Source: CBDCUW01 sp963734865
Lineage (GTDB): Bacteria; Planctomycetota; Planctomycetia; Pirellulales; Pirellulaceae
Length of the DNA: 64,000 bases
Assembly: GCA_963734865.1 (NCBI GenBank)
Contig: CAVTIV010000020.1
Location: 186,001 to 250,000, forward strand
Direction of reading: 5' to 3'
In this document: positions 44,980-57,292 of the stretch, piece after piece
Numbering within the stretch: position 1 is the first letter of the stretch
Layout of the letters: every line of letters starts with the position of its first letter
Translations under genes and position numbers: made by a program
The notes under the pieces: model-generated
Database searches by the model: none
What the model was told of the DNA's origin: nothing
The model's input: the letters and a program-made list of their open reading frames with translations, nothing else

Positions 44980-47057
44980 TCGTGATAGGCCAGATCTGTT
45001 TACTGACGGCGTTCGTGGCTGTTAGCTATGCGGCCTTCGCTTGCGTGTTGGGCGGGCGATCGGATCGGCGGACCTTGCTGCGAACTGGGCTGGCCAGCGG
45101 AGTGGGTGGAGTTTTCGCTCTGACGATTGTCATGGCCGTGTTGGTCGGGGCGCTGTTGGCGAGGGATTTCAGCTTCAATTACGTCGCACAATACTCCAGT
45201 CGGCTACTACCCTGGCATTATTCGCTCTCGGCGCTGTGGGTTGGCCAAGCCGGGTCGCTGCTGCTGTGGACCTGGATGCTCGGGGTTCTGACGCTGGCGT
45301 TTCGATTTTGGCCGGGAAAGCAATGGAGCGCACTTCGCGATCCTGCCTTTGGAATCTTGATGGCCTATTGCGGTTTCCTGACCGCGACGATGGTGTTTGC
45401 CGCCGATCCGATGGAAGCCAACATTGCGCCAGGCGAGGAAGGAGCCGGTTTGAGCCCGTTGCTTCAACACCCGGCGATGCTGATCCATCCGCCGATCGTC
45501 TTCCTGGGGTATGCCACATGGGCGGTACCCTGTGCATTGGCGATCGCGGCGTTGATTTCCCGCTGGCATCGTGTTGATGAAAACGTCCATTCAGACGCCG
45601 AACCGCGTCCTTTGTCGGCGCTGCAAACGCCGCTCGATTCGACCTGGGTTCGTATGGCCCGCCCTTGGGCGCTGGTCGCTTGGACGGTCCTCGGCGGCGG
45701 CATTTTGCTGGGAGCTTACTGGTCCTACGAAGAGCTAGGGTGGGGCGGCTATTGGGCCTGGGACCCGGTGGAAAATGGCTCACTGATCCCCTGGCTGATC
45801 GGCACGGCATTCATTCACACGCTGATGGCGTGGCAGTATTGCGGCATGCTGAAGAAAACCAGTGTTGCGCTTGCGATTGCCACGTTTGGAATGTGCAATT
45901 TCGCCACATTTCTGACCCGTAGTGGTATCTTTAGCAGTCTTCACGCCTTCAGCCAGTCGCCAATCGGCTGGCTGTTTCTGGGCTTGATGGTACTGCTCGG
46001 CGTTGGCGGAGGGGTGTTGATCGTGCGACACAGGCAATGCCTTGTGGCGGACGATCCGCTAAGGAGTATCTGGACGCGAGAGGCATTTATCATCATTTCG
46101 ATGCTAACGCTGTTGCTGCTGGCTGCGGTGACGGTAGCTGGAACCTTGAGCGTGGCACTGTCCGAGGCGATCGTCGGCCGCCGGATCATGGTTGGCCCGG
46201 CGTTCTACAATCATGTGCTGATGCCGATCGCCCTGGTGCTGCTGGCGACGATGGCCGCGGCACCGCTGTTGCGCTGGGGATCGCCCCCATTCGCGAGACA
46301 AAAGCAAGCATTGCTGGTTTCGGCCGCGTCGGCGCTGGTTCCGACGATGGTTGTCTGGCTAAGCGGTGTGCGGCATCCGCTGGCGCTGGCCGTCGCTTGG
46401 CTGGCCGCGTGCTCGGTCGCGACCCATGTCGCTTCACCGGTTCTCGATGCGTGGCAGCCGAATGCCGACCGGCCCTGGCGAGGCTTGCGCAGCGTGTTGC
46501 TGGGAAACCGTCGACTGTATGCCAGTTTTGTGATCCATCTGGGCTTTGGCTGCATCGTCGTGGGAGTGACCGGTTCTTCGCTGGGAAGTCGCCGGCATGA
46601 GCTGGTGATGAAACCGGGCGAGGTCGTCGCCTGGGCTGGCCGCTCGATACGTTTCCAAAGACTGATCGAACGAGAGTTGCCCGACAAATTCATCGTGGAA
46701 GCCGAATTGGAGATTGCTCGCGATTCGGAGAAGCCGTTTCGCCTGCTGCCTGCACAACATCTGCACCGGCTGCAAGACCAGTGGACAACGGAAGTTGCCA
46801 TTCGTTCGACGTGGGGCGGCGACTTCTACACGATATTGCATAACGGCCAGGGGGCTGATGAGGTGCGGCTGACGCTTGTCGAAAACCCGCTGATGCGATG
46901 GATGTGGTTTGGCGGCTGGGTGATCGTCGCCGGTGCCGGTATCCGATTGTGGCCGTCGCGACGCCGAGTGAATCCACGCCCCCCGACACCGGCAACTCCT
47001 CGACAACGAACGAACGCCGGAACGAAGCGACGCGAGTTGGCGACCGCAAGCTACTAG
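44976..47057 (+). CDS. ccmF: Cytochrome c heme lyase subunit CcmF
   Basis: 693 residues starting at the ATG overlapping the ccmE stop. About a dozen membrane helices are present. The heme-handling WWD domain reads WGGYWAWDPVENGSLIPWL, with MLIHPPIVFLGYATW and FLTRSGIFSSLHAFSQ as family hallmarks. The C-terminal soluble part (FQRLIERELPDKFIVEAELEI, STWGGDFYTIL) is typical. CcmF accepts heme from CcmE and attaches it to CxxCH motifs. The many multiheme cytochromes around it are obvious clients. Confidence 0.93.
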   Translation: MIVIGQICLLTAFVAVSYAAFACVLGGRSDRRTLLRTGLASGVGGVFALTIVMAVLVGALLARDFSFNYVAQYSSRLLPWHYSLSALWVGQAGSLLLWTWMLGVLTLAFRFWPGKQWSALRDPAFGILMAYCGFLTATMVFAADPMEANIAPGEEGAGLSPLLQHPAMLIHPPIVFLGYATWAVPCALAIAALISRWHRVDENVHSDAEPRPLSALQTPLDSTWVRMARPWALVAWTVLGGGILLGAYWSYEELGWGGYWAWDPVENGSLIPWLIGTAFIHTLMAWQYCGMLKKTSVALAIATFGMCNFATFLTRSGIFSSLHAFSQSPIGWLFLGLMVLLGVGGGVLIVRHRQCLVADDPLRSIWTREAFIIISMLTLLLLAAVTVAGTLSVALSEAIVGRRIMVGPAFYNHVLMPIALVLLATMAAAPLLRWGSPPFARQKQALLVSAASALVPTMVVWLSGVRHPLALAVAWLAACSVATHVASPVLDAWQPNADRPWRGLRSVLLGNRRLYASFVIHLGFGCIVVGVTGSSLGSRRHELVMKPGEVVAWAGRSIRFQRLIERELPDKFIVEAELEIARDSEKPFRLLPAQHLHRLQDQWTTEVAIRSTWGGDFYTILHNGQGADEVRLTLVENPLMRWMWFGGWVIVAGAGIRLWPSRRRVNPRPPTPATPRQRTNAGTKRRELATASY

Positions 47058-47089
47058 CACATACCACCAGAGTGCACTCAACACCCATC

Positions 47090-47791
47090 ATGAGCAACCA
47101 ATCCAGCGCGATTCAGACCCTGCGATTGTCGAAACATTTCGGCGGTCGTCGGGTGCTGCGTGAGATTGATCTGGAGATTGCGACCGGTGAATGTGTCGCG
47201 CTGACCGGCAGCAACGGTTCGGGTAAGACGACGCTGCTGCGCTGCCTGGCCGCAGTCGCTCGACCCACCACGGGCGAAGTCCATTGGTTCGGTCGGCCGG
47301 CCGCAGCCAGCCCCGACCAACGGCGGGTTGTCGGGTTGGTGGCGCACGAAAATCGCTTGTATGCACACCTGACGGTGCGTGAAAACCTGATCTTCGCCGC
47401 GCGGATGTGCGCGGTGATCGAACCGGCGAGGCGCTGCGACAAACTTCTCGAGCAAACCAGTTTACGATCGTTGGCCGACCGGCAAGTTCGACAGATTTCC
47501 CAGGGGATGCGGCAGCGGTTAGCCCTGGCCCGATCCCTGATTCACGACCCGCCGATCGTATTGCTCGACGAGCCCTTTTCTGGTCTCGACGCGGCGAGCC
47601 GCGATTGGTTGGTCGGACTACTACACGAGCTACGGGCGGATGGCCATGCGATTTGTTTTTCGACTCACAACGAAGAAGATTCGCAGCGGCTCGCCGATCG
47701 CACATGGATTTTGCGGGACGGATCGTTGGCTAGCCATCAAGTCATGGCGGACGCAGCAGCCCAAGACAATACGTGGCGGTATACGGCATGA
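47090..47791 (+). CDS. ccmA: Heme exporter ATP-binding protein CcmA
   Basis: 233 residues from ATG 47090. Walker A is GSNGSGKTTLLRCLAA, signature ISQGMRQRLALARSLI, Walker B IVLLDEPFSGLD, and the H-loop CFSTHNEE. The length and the ccmB gene right behind (7 bp) identify it as CcmA, not a generic ABC ATPase. With CcmB/C it releases holo-CcmE from the CcmC complex. Confidence 0.9.
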   Translation: MSNQSSAIQTLRLSKHFGGRRVLREIDLEIATGECVALTGSNGSGKTTLLRCLAAVARPTTGEVHWFGRPAAASPDQRRVVGLVAHENRLYAHLTVRENLIFAARMCAVIEPARRCDKLLEQTSLRSLADRQVRQISQGMRQRLALARSLIHDPPIVLLDEPFSGLDAASRDWLVGLLHELRADGHAICFSTHNEEDSQRLADRTWILRDGSLASHQVMADAAAQDNTWRYTA

Positions 47792-47797
47792 GACGAA

Positions 47798-48475
47798 ATG
47801 ACAATGACAAGCAAGTTTTGGTGGCTGATTCACAAGGATCTGATCGTCGAATATCGGGCGCGACAGGCCTGGCCCGCGATGCTGTTGTTAGGCATCATCG
47901 TCGCCGTGGTGTTCAACCTGCAGATGGAGTTGCCGCGCGAACAACGGCCGGCCGCTGCCGGGGCAATGCTTTGGTTGTCGATTCTGTTTGCCGGGCTGGT
48001 CGCTGTCGAACGGACCTGTGCGGCGGAGCAACAAGATGGGTGTTGGGACGCACTGACGCTTTTCCCGTTACCACGGTCGATGATTTATCTGGCCAAGCTG
48101 GCAGTCAACTTTATCGCGTTGTTGGCGCTGGAGTGCGTGCTGGTGCCATTGTTCGTGGTCCTTGCCGATGTACCGTTGTTGCAGCATGCCTGGGCGATGG
48201 TACTGGTCGCGGTGCTGGGGAGTTTGGGTATCGCGGCTGTTGGGACGCTGGTCAGCGTGCTGACCCATGGCCTGCGCCAGTCAGGCGCGCTTTTGTCGCT
48301 GTTGGTCTTGCCGTTACTGCTGCCTGTGGTGCTGGCGGCCGCCGAGGCAACTCGATTCATCGCCGAGGACGATTTGGGAGATGAGTGGTGGCGCTGGGTC
48401 CAGCTCCTGGGCGCCTTTGCCATCGTTTTTACGACACTGGGTATCGCGTTGTTTGGGGTTTTGATGGAAGAGTGA
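47798..48475 (+). CDS. ccmB: Heme exporter membrane protein CcmB
   Basis: 225 residues with six hydrophobic helices, for example AMLLLGIIVAVVFNLQ, AMLWLSILFAGLVAVERTCAAEQ and LLSLLVLPLLLPVVLAA. The block FAGLVAVERTCAAEQQDGCWDALTLFPLPRSMIYLAKLAVNF is characteristic of CcmB. It forms the ABC membrane subunit with CcmA. Confidence 0.9.
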   Translation: MTMTSKFWWLIHKDLIVEYRARQAWPAMLLLGIIVAVVFNLQMELPREQRPAAAGAMLWLSILFAGLVAVERTCAAEQQDGCWDALTLFPLPRSMIYLAKLAVNFIALLALECVLVPLFVVLADVPLLQHAWAMVLVAVLGSLGIAAVGTLVSVLTHGLRQSGALLSLLVLPLLLPVVLAAAEATRFIAEDDLGDEWWRWVQLLGAFAIVFTTLGIALFGVLMEE

Positions 48476-48578
48476 ATGGTGGTGAGTGGTGGAGCAGGTC
48501 GAAGCTGCTAGGAACAAGACAACGGACGACAAGACAAAGGCAGTTTTGAAACCTGCCCGATGTGAAGGGAACTCAGCG

Positions 48579-49256
48579 ATGAGAACAATCACGGCATCGA
48601 AGCACAGCCATCCCGTTTTATCGACCTCGCTGGTTGGCATCTTGCTGACCGTTGCGATTGTGGCGGTGTACTTGGCGCCGACCGAGCAGACAATGGGCGA
48701 CGCGCAACGCGTGATGTATTTACACATTGCAGTCGCCTGGCTGGCCTTGCTGGCATTCGTTGCCATGGCCGGTTGTGGCATGAGTTATTTGCTGCACCGC
48801 GATTTGTGCTGGGATCAATGGTCGCAGGCGGCCTGCGAAGTCGGTTGGCTCTGCTCGACGTTGACGCTGGTCACTGGATCAATGTGGGCGCATACGGCTT
48901 GGGGCACCTGGTGGACTTGGGATCCGCGGCTGGTGACGTCATTCATTCTGTGGGCCTTTTACAGCGGCAACTTGATCCTGCGCAGCGGCTTGGAGGATGC
49001 CCACCAGCGTGCACGTTTAGGCGGCGTTCTGGCCATCATCGGACTCGCCGACGTCCCGCTGGTGGTGATGGCAACTCGGTGGTTTCGCGGCATGCACCCC
49101 GTGTCGCCCGAAATGGAACCGTCCATGCGGTACGTGCTCGTGGCCAGTGTCGTCGGCGTGACGGCGATCATGACCCTGTTGCTGGTCCGCCGCAGGACCC
49201 AATTGCAACTGGAAAGTCGCGTGGCACAGCTGCAGATGCTGGTCGATGAAATGTGA
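48579..49256 (+). CDS. ccmC: Heme transporter/handling protein CcmC
   Basis: 225 residues from the ATG at 48579, preceded by GAAGGGA; the longer frame (from 48486) is not conserved. Six helices flank the WWD motif AHTAWGTWWTWDPRLVTSFILW. The histidine-bearing segment MYLHIAVAWLALLAF is also present. CcmC loads heme on CcmE. The C-terminus is extended by a short coiled-coil-like tail (RRRTQLQLESRVAQLQMLV). Confidence 0.9.
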   Translation: MRTITASKHSHPVLSTSLVGILLTVAIVAVYLAPTEQTMGDAQRVMYLHIAVAWLALLAFVAMAGCGMSYLLHRDLCWDQWSQAACEVGWLCSTLTLVTGSMWAHTAWGTWWTWDPRLVTSFILWAFYSGNLILRSGLEDAHQRARLGGVLAIIGLADVPLVVMATRWFRGMHPVSPEMEPSMRYVLVASVVGVTAIMTLLLVRRRTQLQLESRVAQLQMLVDEM

Positions 49257-49380
49257 GCCAGGCTTTCCCCCTGCCGATCGTCGGATGGATGGGAATGCTT
49301 GGTGGTTTTTGGTTTTTCGCAGTCAATGAAACCGTGAACTGGTAGCTTGAAAAACGGCTGCCCTGAGGAAAGGACTTTTG

Positions 49381-49545
49381 ATGGAGACGTTCATGGCGGC
49401 CTACCTTGCCGTTTGGTTCGTGGTGGTACTCTACGTTGGTCGGCTGGGTGTGCGGCAGCGCCTTTTGCAGCAGACGCTTGACGCGTTGCAAGAACGCGTG
49501 CAGCAACAGGCCAGCGACAGTGAACCGCCGGTAAAGGCCGCGTAG
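49381..49545 (+). CDS. ccmD: Small CcmD-like membrane protein
   Basis: 54 residues from ATG 49381. It has one hydrophobic helix (MAAYLAVWFVVVLYVGRLGVR) followed by a charged coiled tail (LLQQTLDALQERVQQQ). Size, topology and the place after ccmC match CcmD, which helps release of holo-CcmE; CcmD proteins are poorly conserved in sequence, so the call rests on context. Confidence 0.7.
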   Translation: METFMAAYLAVWFVVVLYVGRLGVRQRLLQQTLDALQERVQQQASDSEPPVKAA

Positions 49546-49558
49546 CAAGGAAGCAGAA

Positions 49559-50566
49559 GTGGTTTCACCATTCATACTGGTCGCCGCGGTCGCGCTGCTG
49601 GGACAAACAACTCCCGTCGCCGGTTCGATTCGTGGCCTGGTCGTCAACGCGTCGCGAGAACAGGAACCGGTGGCTGGAGCGGAGATCGTCCTGCGCGTCA
49701 TGATCGAAGGCCAGTTCGTCATCGCCGCCGAAGGCATTGCGGACGAGCAGGGTCGGTTCGCGTTTGACGACATTCCAGCCGACACCGATTACATCTACCT
49801 ACCCGGGGCCAATCGCGATGGCGTCCACTATCCTGCTTCGCGAGTGAGGCTTAGCCCTCAAAGTCCGCATGCACGCGTCAATCTGGCGATACACGACACG
49901 GTCACCGACCCCAATCCGCTGGTGCTACGCCGCCATGACATTACGATTCACCCGGAAACCGATGCGATTCGAGTCACGGAAACACTGTTGATCGAGAATC
50001 CCAGTTTGAAGACTTACGTCGGTCATCCGCAGCAGCAGGGCGGCCGAGCGACAACGTTGCGGCTTTCCATTCCCTCCGACTTTCGCCGTACCACGTTTCA
50101 CAAAGAATTCTACGGCCGACAGTTCACGCTCTTCGACGGCCGGCTGGTCACCGACATCCCTTGGACTCCAGGTCAGCGTGAATTCGCGTTTACCTACGTG
50201 TTGCCCAACGAGGATCGCAATCGGGTTTGGCAGCGTCCGGTCGATTTGCCCTGCGATCATCTGCGGATCGAGGTTCACACCGACAATCCGGGCGAGATAT
50301 CCTGCAACCTTTCGCGCGCATCGTCGCAGACGAAGGGAGTGGTCACGTTTGAGTCGACGGGCCAAACGCTTCCCACCGATTACGTGGTTCGTCTGCAGTT
50401 CGAAAGCCTGCCTGTGTCACTAACAACCTACGGCCGTTGGTTGGCGCTGGGGTTGCTCGTTGGATTGATTTTAGCAACCAGCCTGATTCGCTTTCAGACC
50501 CGTCGGAAAAGTCAAATGCAAGTCCCCGACCGCCAATCCTCCATCGCGCCGAAACAAGCGGCCTGA
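49559..50566 (+). CDS. Exported, C-terminally anchored protein with carboxypeptidase-regulatory-like domain
   Basis: 335 residues, GTG start 49559 with AAGGAAG upstream. A signal peptide (FILVAAVALLGQTTPVAG) leads into a beta-sandwich region GSIRGLVVNASREQEPVAGAEIVLRV...GRFAFDDIPADTDY. That is typical of CarboxypepD_reg-like domains. More beta-rich sequence follows, and a C-terminal membrane helix WLALGLLVGLILATSLI with basic tail RFQTRRK anchors it facing outward. It follows the ccm genes by 13 bp and is probably co-transcribed; a role in cytochrome assembly is only inferred from this. Confidence 0.7.
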   Translation: MVSPFILVAAVALLGQTTPVAGSIRGLVVNASREQEPVAGAEIVLRVMIEGQFVIAAEGIADEQGRFAFDDIPADTDYIYLPGANRDGVHYPASRVRLSPQSPHARVNLAIHDTVTDPNPLVLRRHDITIHPETDAIRVTETLLIENPSLKTYVGHPQQQGGRATTLRLSIPSDFRRTTFHKEFYGRQFTLFDGRLVTDIPWTPGQREFAFTYVLPNEDRNRVWQRPVDLPCDHLRIEVHTDNPGEISCNLSRASSQTKGVVTFESTGQTLPTDYVVRLQFESLPVSLTTYGRWLALGLLVGLILATSLIRFQTRRKSQMQVPDRQSSIAPKQAA

Positions 50567-51234
50567 ACTTTCCGCCGGTTCCCCAAGTTTGATCCCTGTT
50601 CGCGATCGCCAATGCTGACGTTTGACGACGACAAACCACCCGTCAATGGTTTCAGCAGGGAGACACGATCGGCCGCGGTAAGACCTCACTCGACCCCCAA
50701 TCAGACACCACGGCTTCTGCGGCGACAGTTCTGCGAACGAAGCGAAGCGCGCCGTCTATTGCGACTTCGCAGCGCTGATGGGGCGAGCGGCGGCGCACCT
50801 GCGAAGTAGCCGCTGCGACGCAGTTCCTTGCGGCGATCCCAATGGCAATTCACTGCGATCGACCCTGCGGTGCAAGCTCGGCTCGGCCGGTAAAAGTAGA
50901 CCACGGGGTAAATCAACCGGCTGATAATTAAGCGAAGGTTGAAGCTCGCGGGCGGGGACAAAGCTTGCTAAAATCGAGCGTCAACGGTCGCTACACGCAA
51001 CTGAAATATGGGTCCTCCGCAGGGAGGAAGGGATGTCTGGCCCGGTGCTGTGTGAACACGATGAATTTGGGTTTTTGTAACCTAGCCGGAGTCGCGAGGC
51101 TTCAGGGAACGCCCGGGCGGCCCCGATTCTGGCACAGGCGGCCCGGATTCTGGCACATGCGGTAACCCTCCTATTTAGGCTGTGACAAACCACTTGATTC
51201 GAAACAGCACCATCTCGGCCTGAGGAAGTATGTA
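50567..51234. other. Intergenic region, no gene recognised
   Basis: 668 bp between the ccm block and the c554-like cytochrome. It has no frame with recognisable features. A 12-bp word (gattctggcaca) is repeated at 51125-51136 and 51146-51157, with period 21. Confidence 0.55.
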
Positions 51235-51879
51235 ATGGGCAGAAGTATCCTTGTTTCGGTGAGAATCCGGCCGGTCGTGGCTGTGATCCTGACTTCGCTG
51301 TGGCCGTGGGCTGCTGTTGCCCACGCGCAACAGGAATCGGGCTCGAGCTCGGTGTCGCGGCCCAAGATCGATGCGTACGTTGGACTGACGAAATGTGCAG
51401 CCTGCCATTTTGATCAATACAAGGACTGGAAGGGATCCGAACACAACAAGGCCTTTGAAATCCTACCGGCGAAATACCGCAACGATGCCAGCTGTCTCGA
51501 GTGCCATATAACGGGGACTGTGGGAGACGCCACTTCCTATCAGTTTGGCGTCTCCTGCGAAGCCTGCCATGGTCCCGGGGAGGCGCATGCAAATTTCGCG
51601 CTACAGTTTGTGAATCAACTGATCACGGAAGAAGGGTTGACGTCGCTGCGCGGGAAAATCCGACGGCTCGATTTGCACCAATGCGTGAATTGTCATGTCA
51701 GCAAGGCCCACAAAAAGCATCCGCCCTTTGACCGTGATGTGGAATTACAGCGGCCCAGTCAGAAACAATCGGCCAGCTTCTTTCAAAATATCCACGACGA
51801 GACAGCGGCCGTTCCGTTGCGGCTCAACGGCACGCTCGAGGATCGGATCCCTGTTCTCCCGGGTAAAATACAAGATTAG
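51235..51879 (+). CDS. Tetraheme cytochrome c (c554/NapC-donor-like), periplasmic
   Basis: 214 residues from ATG 51235. A signal peptide (VVAVILTSLWPWAAVAHAQ) precedes four heme motifs: CAACH, CLECH, CEACH and CVNCH. The openings YVGLTKCAACHFDQYKDWKGSEHNKAFEIL and VSCEACHGPGEAHANF match the cytochrome c554/c-prime-like family. Directly before napDA, with no napC or napGH seen, it is a candidate electron donor to the nitrate reductase (inference). Confidence 0.85.
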   Translation: MGRSILVSVRIRPVVAVILTSLWPWAAVAHAQQESGSSSVSRPKIDAYVGLTKCAACHFDQYKDWKGSEHNKAFEILPAKYRNDASCLECHITGTVGDATSYQFGVSCEACHGPGEAHANFALQFVNQLITEEGLTSLRGKIRRLDLHQCVNCHVSKAHKKHPPFDRDVELQRPSQKQSASFFQNIHDETAAVPLRLNGTLEDRIPVLPGKIQD

Positions 51880-51953
51880 ATGGTCTTTTGTTCTTGATTC
51901 GTGCGGGAAGATTGGTAGCTTGTTCGCTCGCAGATCTTCGAGGAGTTGCCCCA

Positions 51954-52275
51954 GTGCCTGTCAGCGGATTGGTCGTATCGCTGAGCGATGAGCCGCGGCG
52001 GCGTGCCGAGGCACTCGGTGCGATTGATCGGGAGGCGCGGATTGCCGTGGGCGTCTGCGAAGCCAACCGGCTGGCGATCGTCCTGGATACGGCCTCGAGC
52101 GAGGAGGACAAGCAGTTGTGGGAGTGGCTCGGTTCCCTTCCAGGCGTCTCGTTCGTCGAGGTCGCCTTCGTCGGCTTTGAGCAGGACAAAGAATGGCTGC
52201 CAGATCCGTCTACGACTCAGGTGCCAACAGCAACACGATGCAATTTTGCGGTAGGTAGGAAGGACGACTCACAAG

Positions 52276-52286
<11 letters not shown>
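51954..52286 (+). CDS. napD: NapD-like chaperone for nitrate reductase NapA
   Basis: 110 residues from GTG 51954, fixed by GAGGAG 8 nt upstream. The pattern VSGLVVSLSDEPRRRAEALGAI ... RLAIVLDTASSEEDKQLWEWLGSLPGVSFVEVAFVGFEQD is the NapD ferredoxin-like fold. NapD binds the Tat signal of NapA and supports its maturation. It overlaps the napA start by 11 bp. Confidence 0.8.
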
Positions 52287-54706
<2,420 letters not shown>

Positions 54707-54710
<4 letters not shown>

Positions 54711-55558
54711 GCACGGCAGATCCAAACCTGTCGCGGCGGACGGTCGCCTTGCTGCTAACCGGAGTCATCGGCCTCGCCATCGCCGGCTTTTTCGTTGGCA
54801 TCAACGACGGCGTACCGCAGGAGGATGACGGTCCGACGGTGGCCCAGTCGCTTGATGTTCTGGCCGCCGACACCGCTCTTGTTGCCAGCTCGTCGGCGGC
54901 AATGCCTGCGACCAGCTATTCCAACATGCGGCGGATGGAAACCGGCCCGACGAGCCGAGCCGAGCCGAGTCTGGAGCGGATTCACTCAAGCACCGAGTAT
55001 CAGCGGTGCATCACATGTCACGATCCCCATTTGGCAGAAATCGCGCCCAGCGAAGAGGATAAGCTACGGTCACTTGCAACGCGGTCCGCACGACGAGCCT
55101 TCAACGGTGCGCCCCCTGTGATCCCGCATGCTGTCGAGCGAACCAACGACGCCGCCTGCTATGCATGTCACGGCGAAGGGGCTCTGGTTGGCCAGCGCGT
55201 GGCCAATCGCATGTCGCATGGCTTTCTGTCCAATTGTTTGCAATGCCACGCGGCACCTCCGCCGCAACCGTTCGCCCAGCTCGAGGTCGAGGTCGCAAAT
55301 TCGTTCGTGGGCCTGCCCACTCCCACTTCTGGCGAACGGGCGTTTCCCGGTGCGCCGCCGGTGATTCCCCACTCAACGTGGATGCGAGAACGTTGCCTCT
55401 CCTGCCATGGTGGAGCAGTCGGATGGCCTGGTCTCGAAGTCACCCATCGCTGGAGAGCCAACTGCAGACAGTGCCACGGGACATCCGCGAAGCTCGAGCA
55501 GGCCATCGTTACCCATCCCATCAACTATGTGCCGGCGTTCGCCACGCATCAGCGGTGA
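54707..55558 (+). CDS. NapB-like pentaheme cytochrome, two tandem NapB modules
   Basis: 283 residues from GTG 54707, overlapping the napA stop (GTGA). A membrane anchor (TVALLLTGVIGLAIAGFFVG) is followed by five heme motifs: CITCH, CYACH, CLQCH, CLSCH and CRQCH. Two NapB-type blocks are visible: RAFNGAPPVIPHAVE...CYACHGEG...SHGFLSNCLQCH, then RAFPGAPPVIPHSTWMRERCLSCHGG...HRWRANCRQCH. Ordinary NapB has one such block with two hemes, so this is a duplicated and anchored version. It should pass electrons to NapA. Confidence 0.85.
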
Positions 55559-55601
55559 CAGATGCACAAAAGCTAGAGCGGATGTGCGGTAGACTGAAGC
55601 A

Positions 55602-56438
55602 ATGTTCGAACTTTGTTGCACGGTCCGAGGATGCCAAAAACTGCTACAGCGGTCCGCGAGTGGACTCTCGTGTCCCGCTGGCCATCATTTTGACCGATCG
55701 AAAGAGGGCTACTGGAACCTCCTGCAACCGCAGGATCGGCGATCTCGAAATCCGGGCGATTCCGACGCTGCGGTTCTTGCCAGACATCGCTGGTTGGCAG
55801 GCGGGCACGCCGCTGGGCTGATTGAGACACTCCAGCCATGGGTCGCGACTCTGCCGCGAACCGATCCGTCTCGGCACGTCAGGACTCTCGATCTTGGATG
55901 TGGCGAAGGATCATTCGGTCCTGCACTGTTCCCAGCTGATGCCGATGGGTACTGTGGCATCGATCTCTCCAAACGCGCAATCAAACTTGCCGCACGACGA
56001 TGGCCCGCGGCCACCTGGATATTGGCCAACGCAGATCGAATTCTGCCTGCCGCCGATGCAACCGTCGACCGGGTCGTTTCGCTGTTCGGGCGTCGTCCGG
56101 TTTCCGAAATCGCCCGCGTGATTGCTCCCTTGGGGACCTGCATCGTCGCGGTTCCTGGCGAGGACGACCTGATCGAGCTTCGCGAGTGCGTGCAACAAGC
56201 CGGGCATCGCCGTCGTCGCTGGGAAGCGGTTGTCGACGAAATGTCAAACGCCGGTTTCGAATCGATCGCACACAGACATTGGCAGCAGCGCCTCGTTCTG
56301 GAACCGGACGCGATGACCGACGCCTTGGCGATGACCTATCGCGGCGGACGACACTCCCGGCAGGCTCGGATGGCGTCCTTTGCCGAAATGAAGGTGACTC
56401 TTTCGGCGGACCTGGTCTTGCTGCGCCGCAGTTTGTGA
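55602..56438 (+). CDS. RlmA-like 23S rRNA (guanine-N1)-methyltransferase
   Basis: 278 residues from ATG 55602. The N-terminal zinc-binding knuckle has CCTVRGC and CPAGHHFDRSKEGYWNLL. The SAM-binding part is TLDLGCGEGSFGPALF followed by GIDLSKRAIKLAARRWP and FGRRPVSEIARVIAPLG. The family methylates a guanine in helix 35 of 23S rRNA. It lies 43 bp after the NapB-like gene but is functionally unrelated. Confidence 0.85.
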   Translation: MFELCCTVRGCQKLLQRSASGLSCPAGHHFDRSKEGYWNLLQPQDRRSRNPGDSDAAVLARHRWLAGGHAAGLIETLQPWVATLPRTDPSRHVRTLDLGCGEGSFGPALFPADADGYCGIDLSKRAIKLAARRWPAATWILANADRILPAADATVDRVVSLFGRRPVSEIARVIAPLGTCIVAVPGEDDLIELRECVQQAGHRRRRWEAVVDEMSNAGFESIAHRHWQQRLVLEPDAMTDALAMTYRGGRHSRQARMASFAEMKVTLSADLVLLRRSL

Positions 56439-56582
56439 CCTCCCCGTGCGGCAGCATCCGAGTCATGCGTCGCAGAATTGCGCCATTTCTCACCTGCCTC
56501 GGTCACATCGAACGCCGCCAAAAAAACTCGAGCCGCAACGCTTGGCGAGCCGCTGGAGTGACCAGAGGTCGCGCCGCAGCGG

Positions 56583-56900
56583 TCAATGACCGGCATGCTC
56601 GGATGACGGCGACGTAGGCGGATCGGCGGGACGAGGAAATCTTTCGCGATAACGCCATCGCTCCCACAAAGTGGGGCGACGGAGATGGGGGTCGGTCGCC
56701 GCCACAACATGAAGCTTTCCCCGACGGGTCCGCAAAAGAAGCCTGCCATCGGCCCGCACGTCGGCCACGGTCCAGAATTTGTCGACGATGTACGTGTACG
56801 TGTCCCCTTTTGCCGACGGCAATATCCGGGCCGCACGCGGACCGGGACATTTTGAGTACTTTGTCGCGCAATAGACAACTGGATCACTGGTTCGAAACAT
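56583..56900 (-). CDS. Small conserved-looking hypothetical protein
   Basis: 105 residues from the ATG at 56900; the upstream part of the frame is not needed. The sequence is ordered and basic (KYSKCPGPRAARILPSAKGD, YTYIVDKFWTVADVRADGRLLLRTRRGKLHVV, RPTLWERWRYRERFP), as expected of a small conserved protein, with a beta-rich centre that could be an SH3-like or KOW-like fold. I cannot assign a function. No signal peptide. It is convergent to the RlmA-like gene. Confidence 0.6.
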   Translation of the reverse strand: MFRTSDPVVYCATKYSKCPGPRAARILPSAKGDTYTYIVDKFWTVADVRADGRLLLRTRRGKLHVVAATDPHLRRPTLWERWRYRERFPRPADPPTSPSSEHAGH

Positions 56901-57114
56901 CTTCTTCAAAACCTTGCAAACGGTTCTCGAACTCGACGAATGGAAGCACATGCACTGGCGATCTTATCGACACTGCGCCCATCTCCCGATCAATCCCGGA
57001 ACAGCTAATCATTGAAGGGCGCACAAGAATGTCAATATTATCCGTCAATATTTCTGTGCGATTTTCGTGCCGCTTCGCGAGCGAAGAGAGAAGCAGAGTT
57101 GTAACGACAAGCTC

Positions 57115-57292
57115 TGCCGCTTGCTGTTCTTCATTGCCGCGATTCGTGACGCGTCGGCGGTTCGAATCACGGCGGTCGTTCCCTCTCTCTGCTATGCCAG
57201 GAAAGATCGGCAAACGAAGTCACTTGATCCCGTCACGACCCGGTACGTGGCTCGTCTTTTTGAATCGGTGGGGGTGGACCCTATTGTGACGA
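57115..57292 (+). pseudogene. Remnant of ribose-phosphate pyrophosphokinase (PRPP synthetase)
   Basis: The translation LLFFIAAIRDASAVRITAVVPSLCYARKDRQTKSLDPVTTRYVARLFESVGVDPIVTT (about residues 20-76 of the local frame) matches the PRPP-synthetase region around the ARQDRK and DPVT motifs. The N-terminal ~75 residues are not readable upstream. At about 57290 the homology stops and a minus-strand hydrolase-like fragment begins. No functional enzyme can result. Confidence 0.7.
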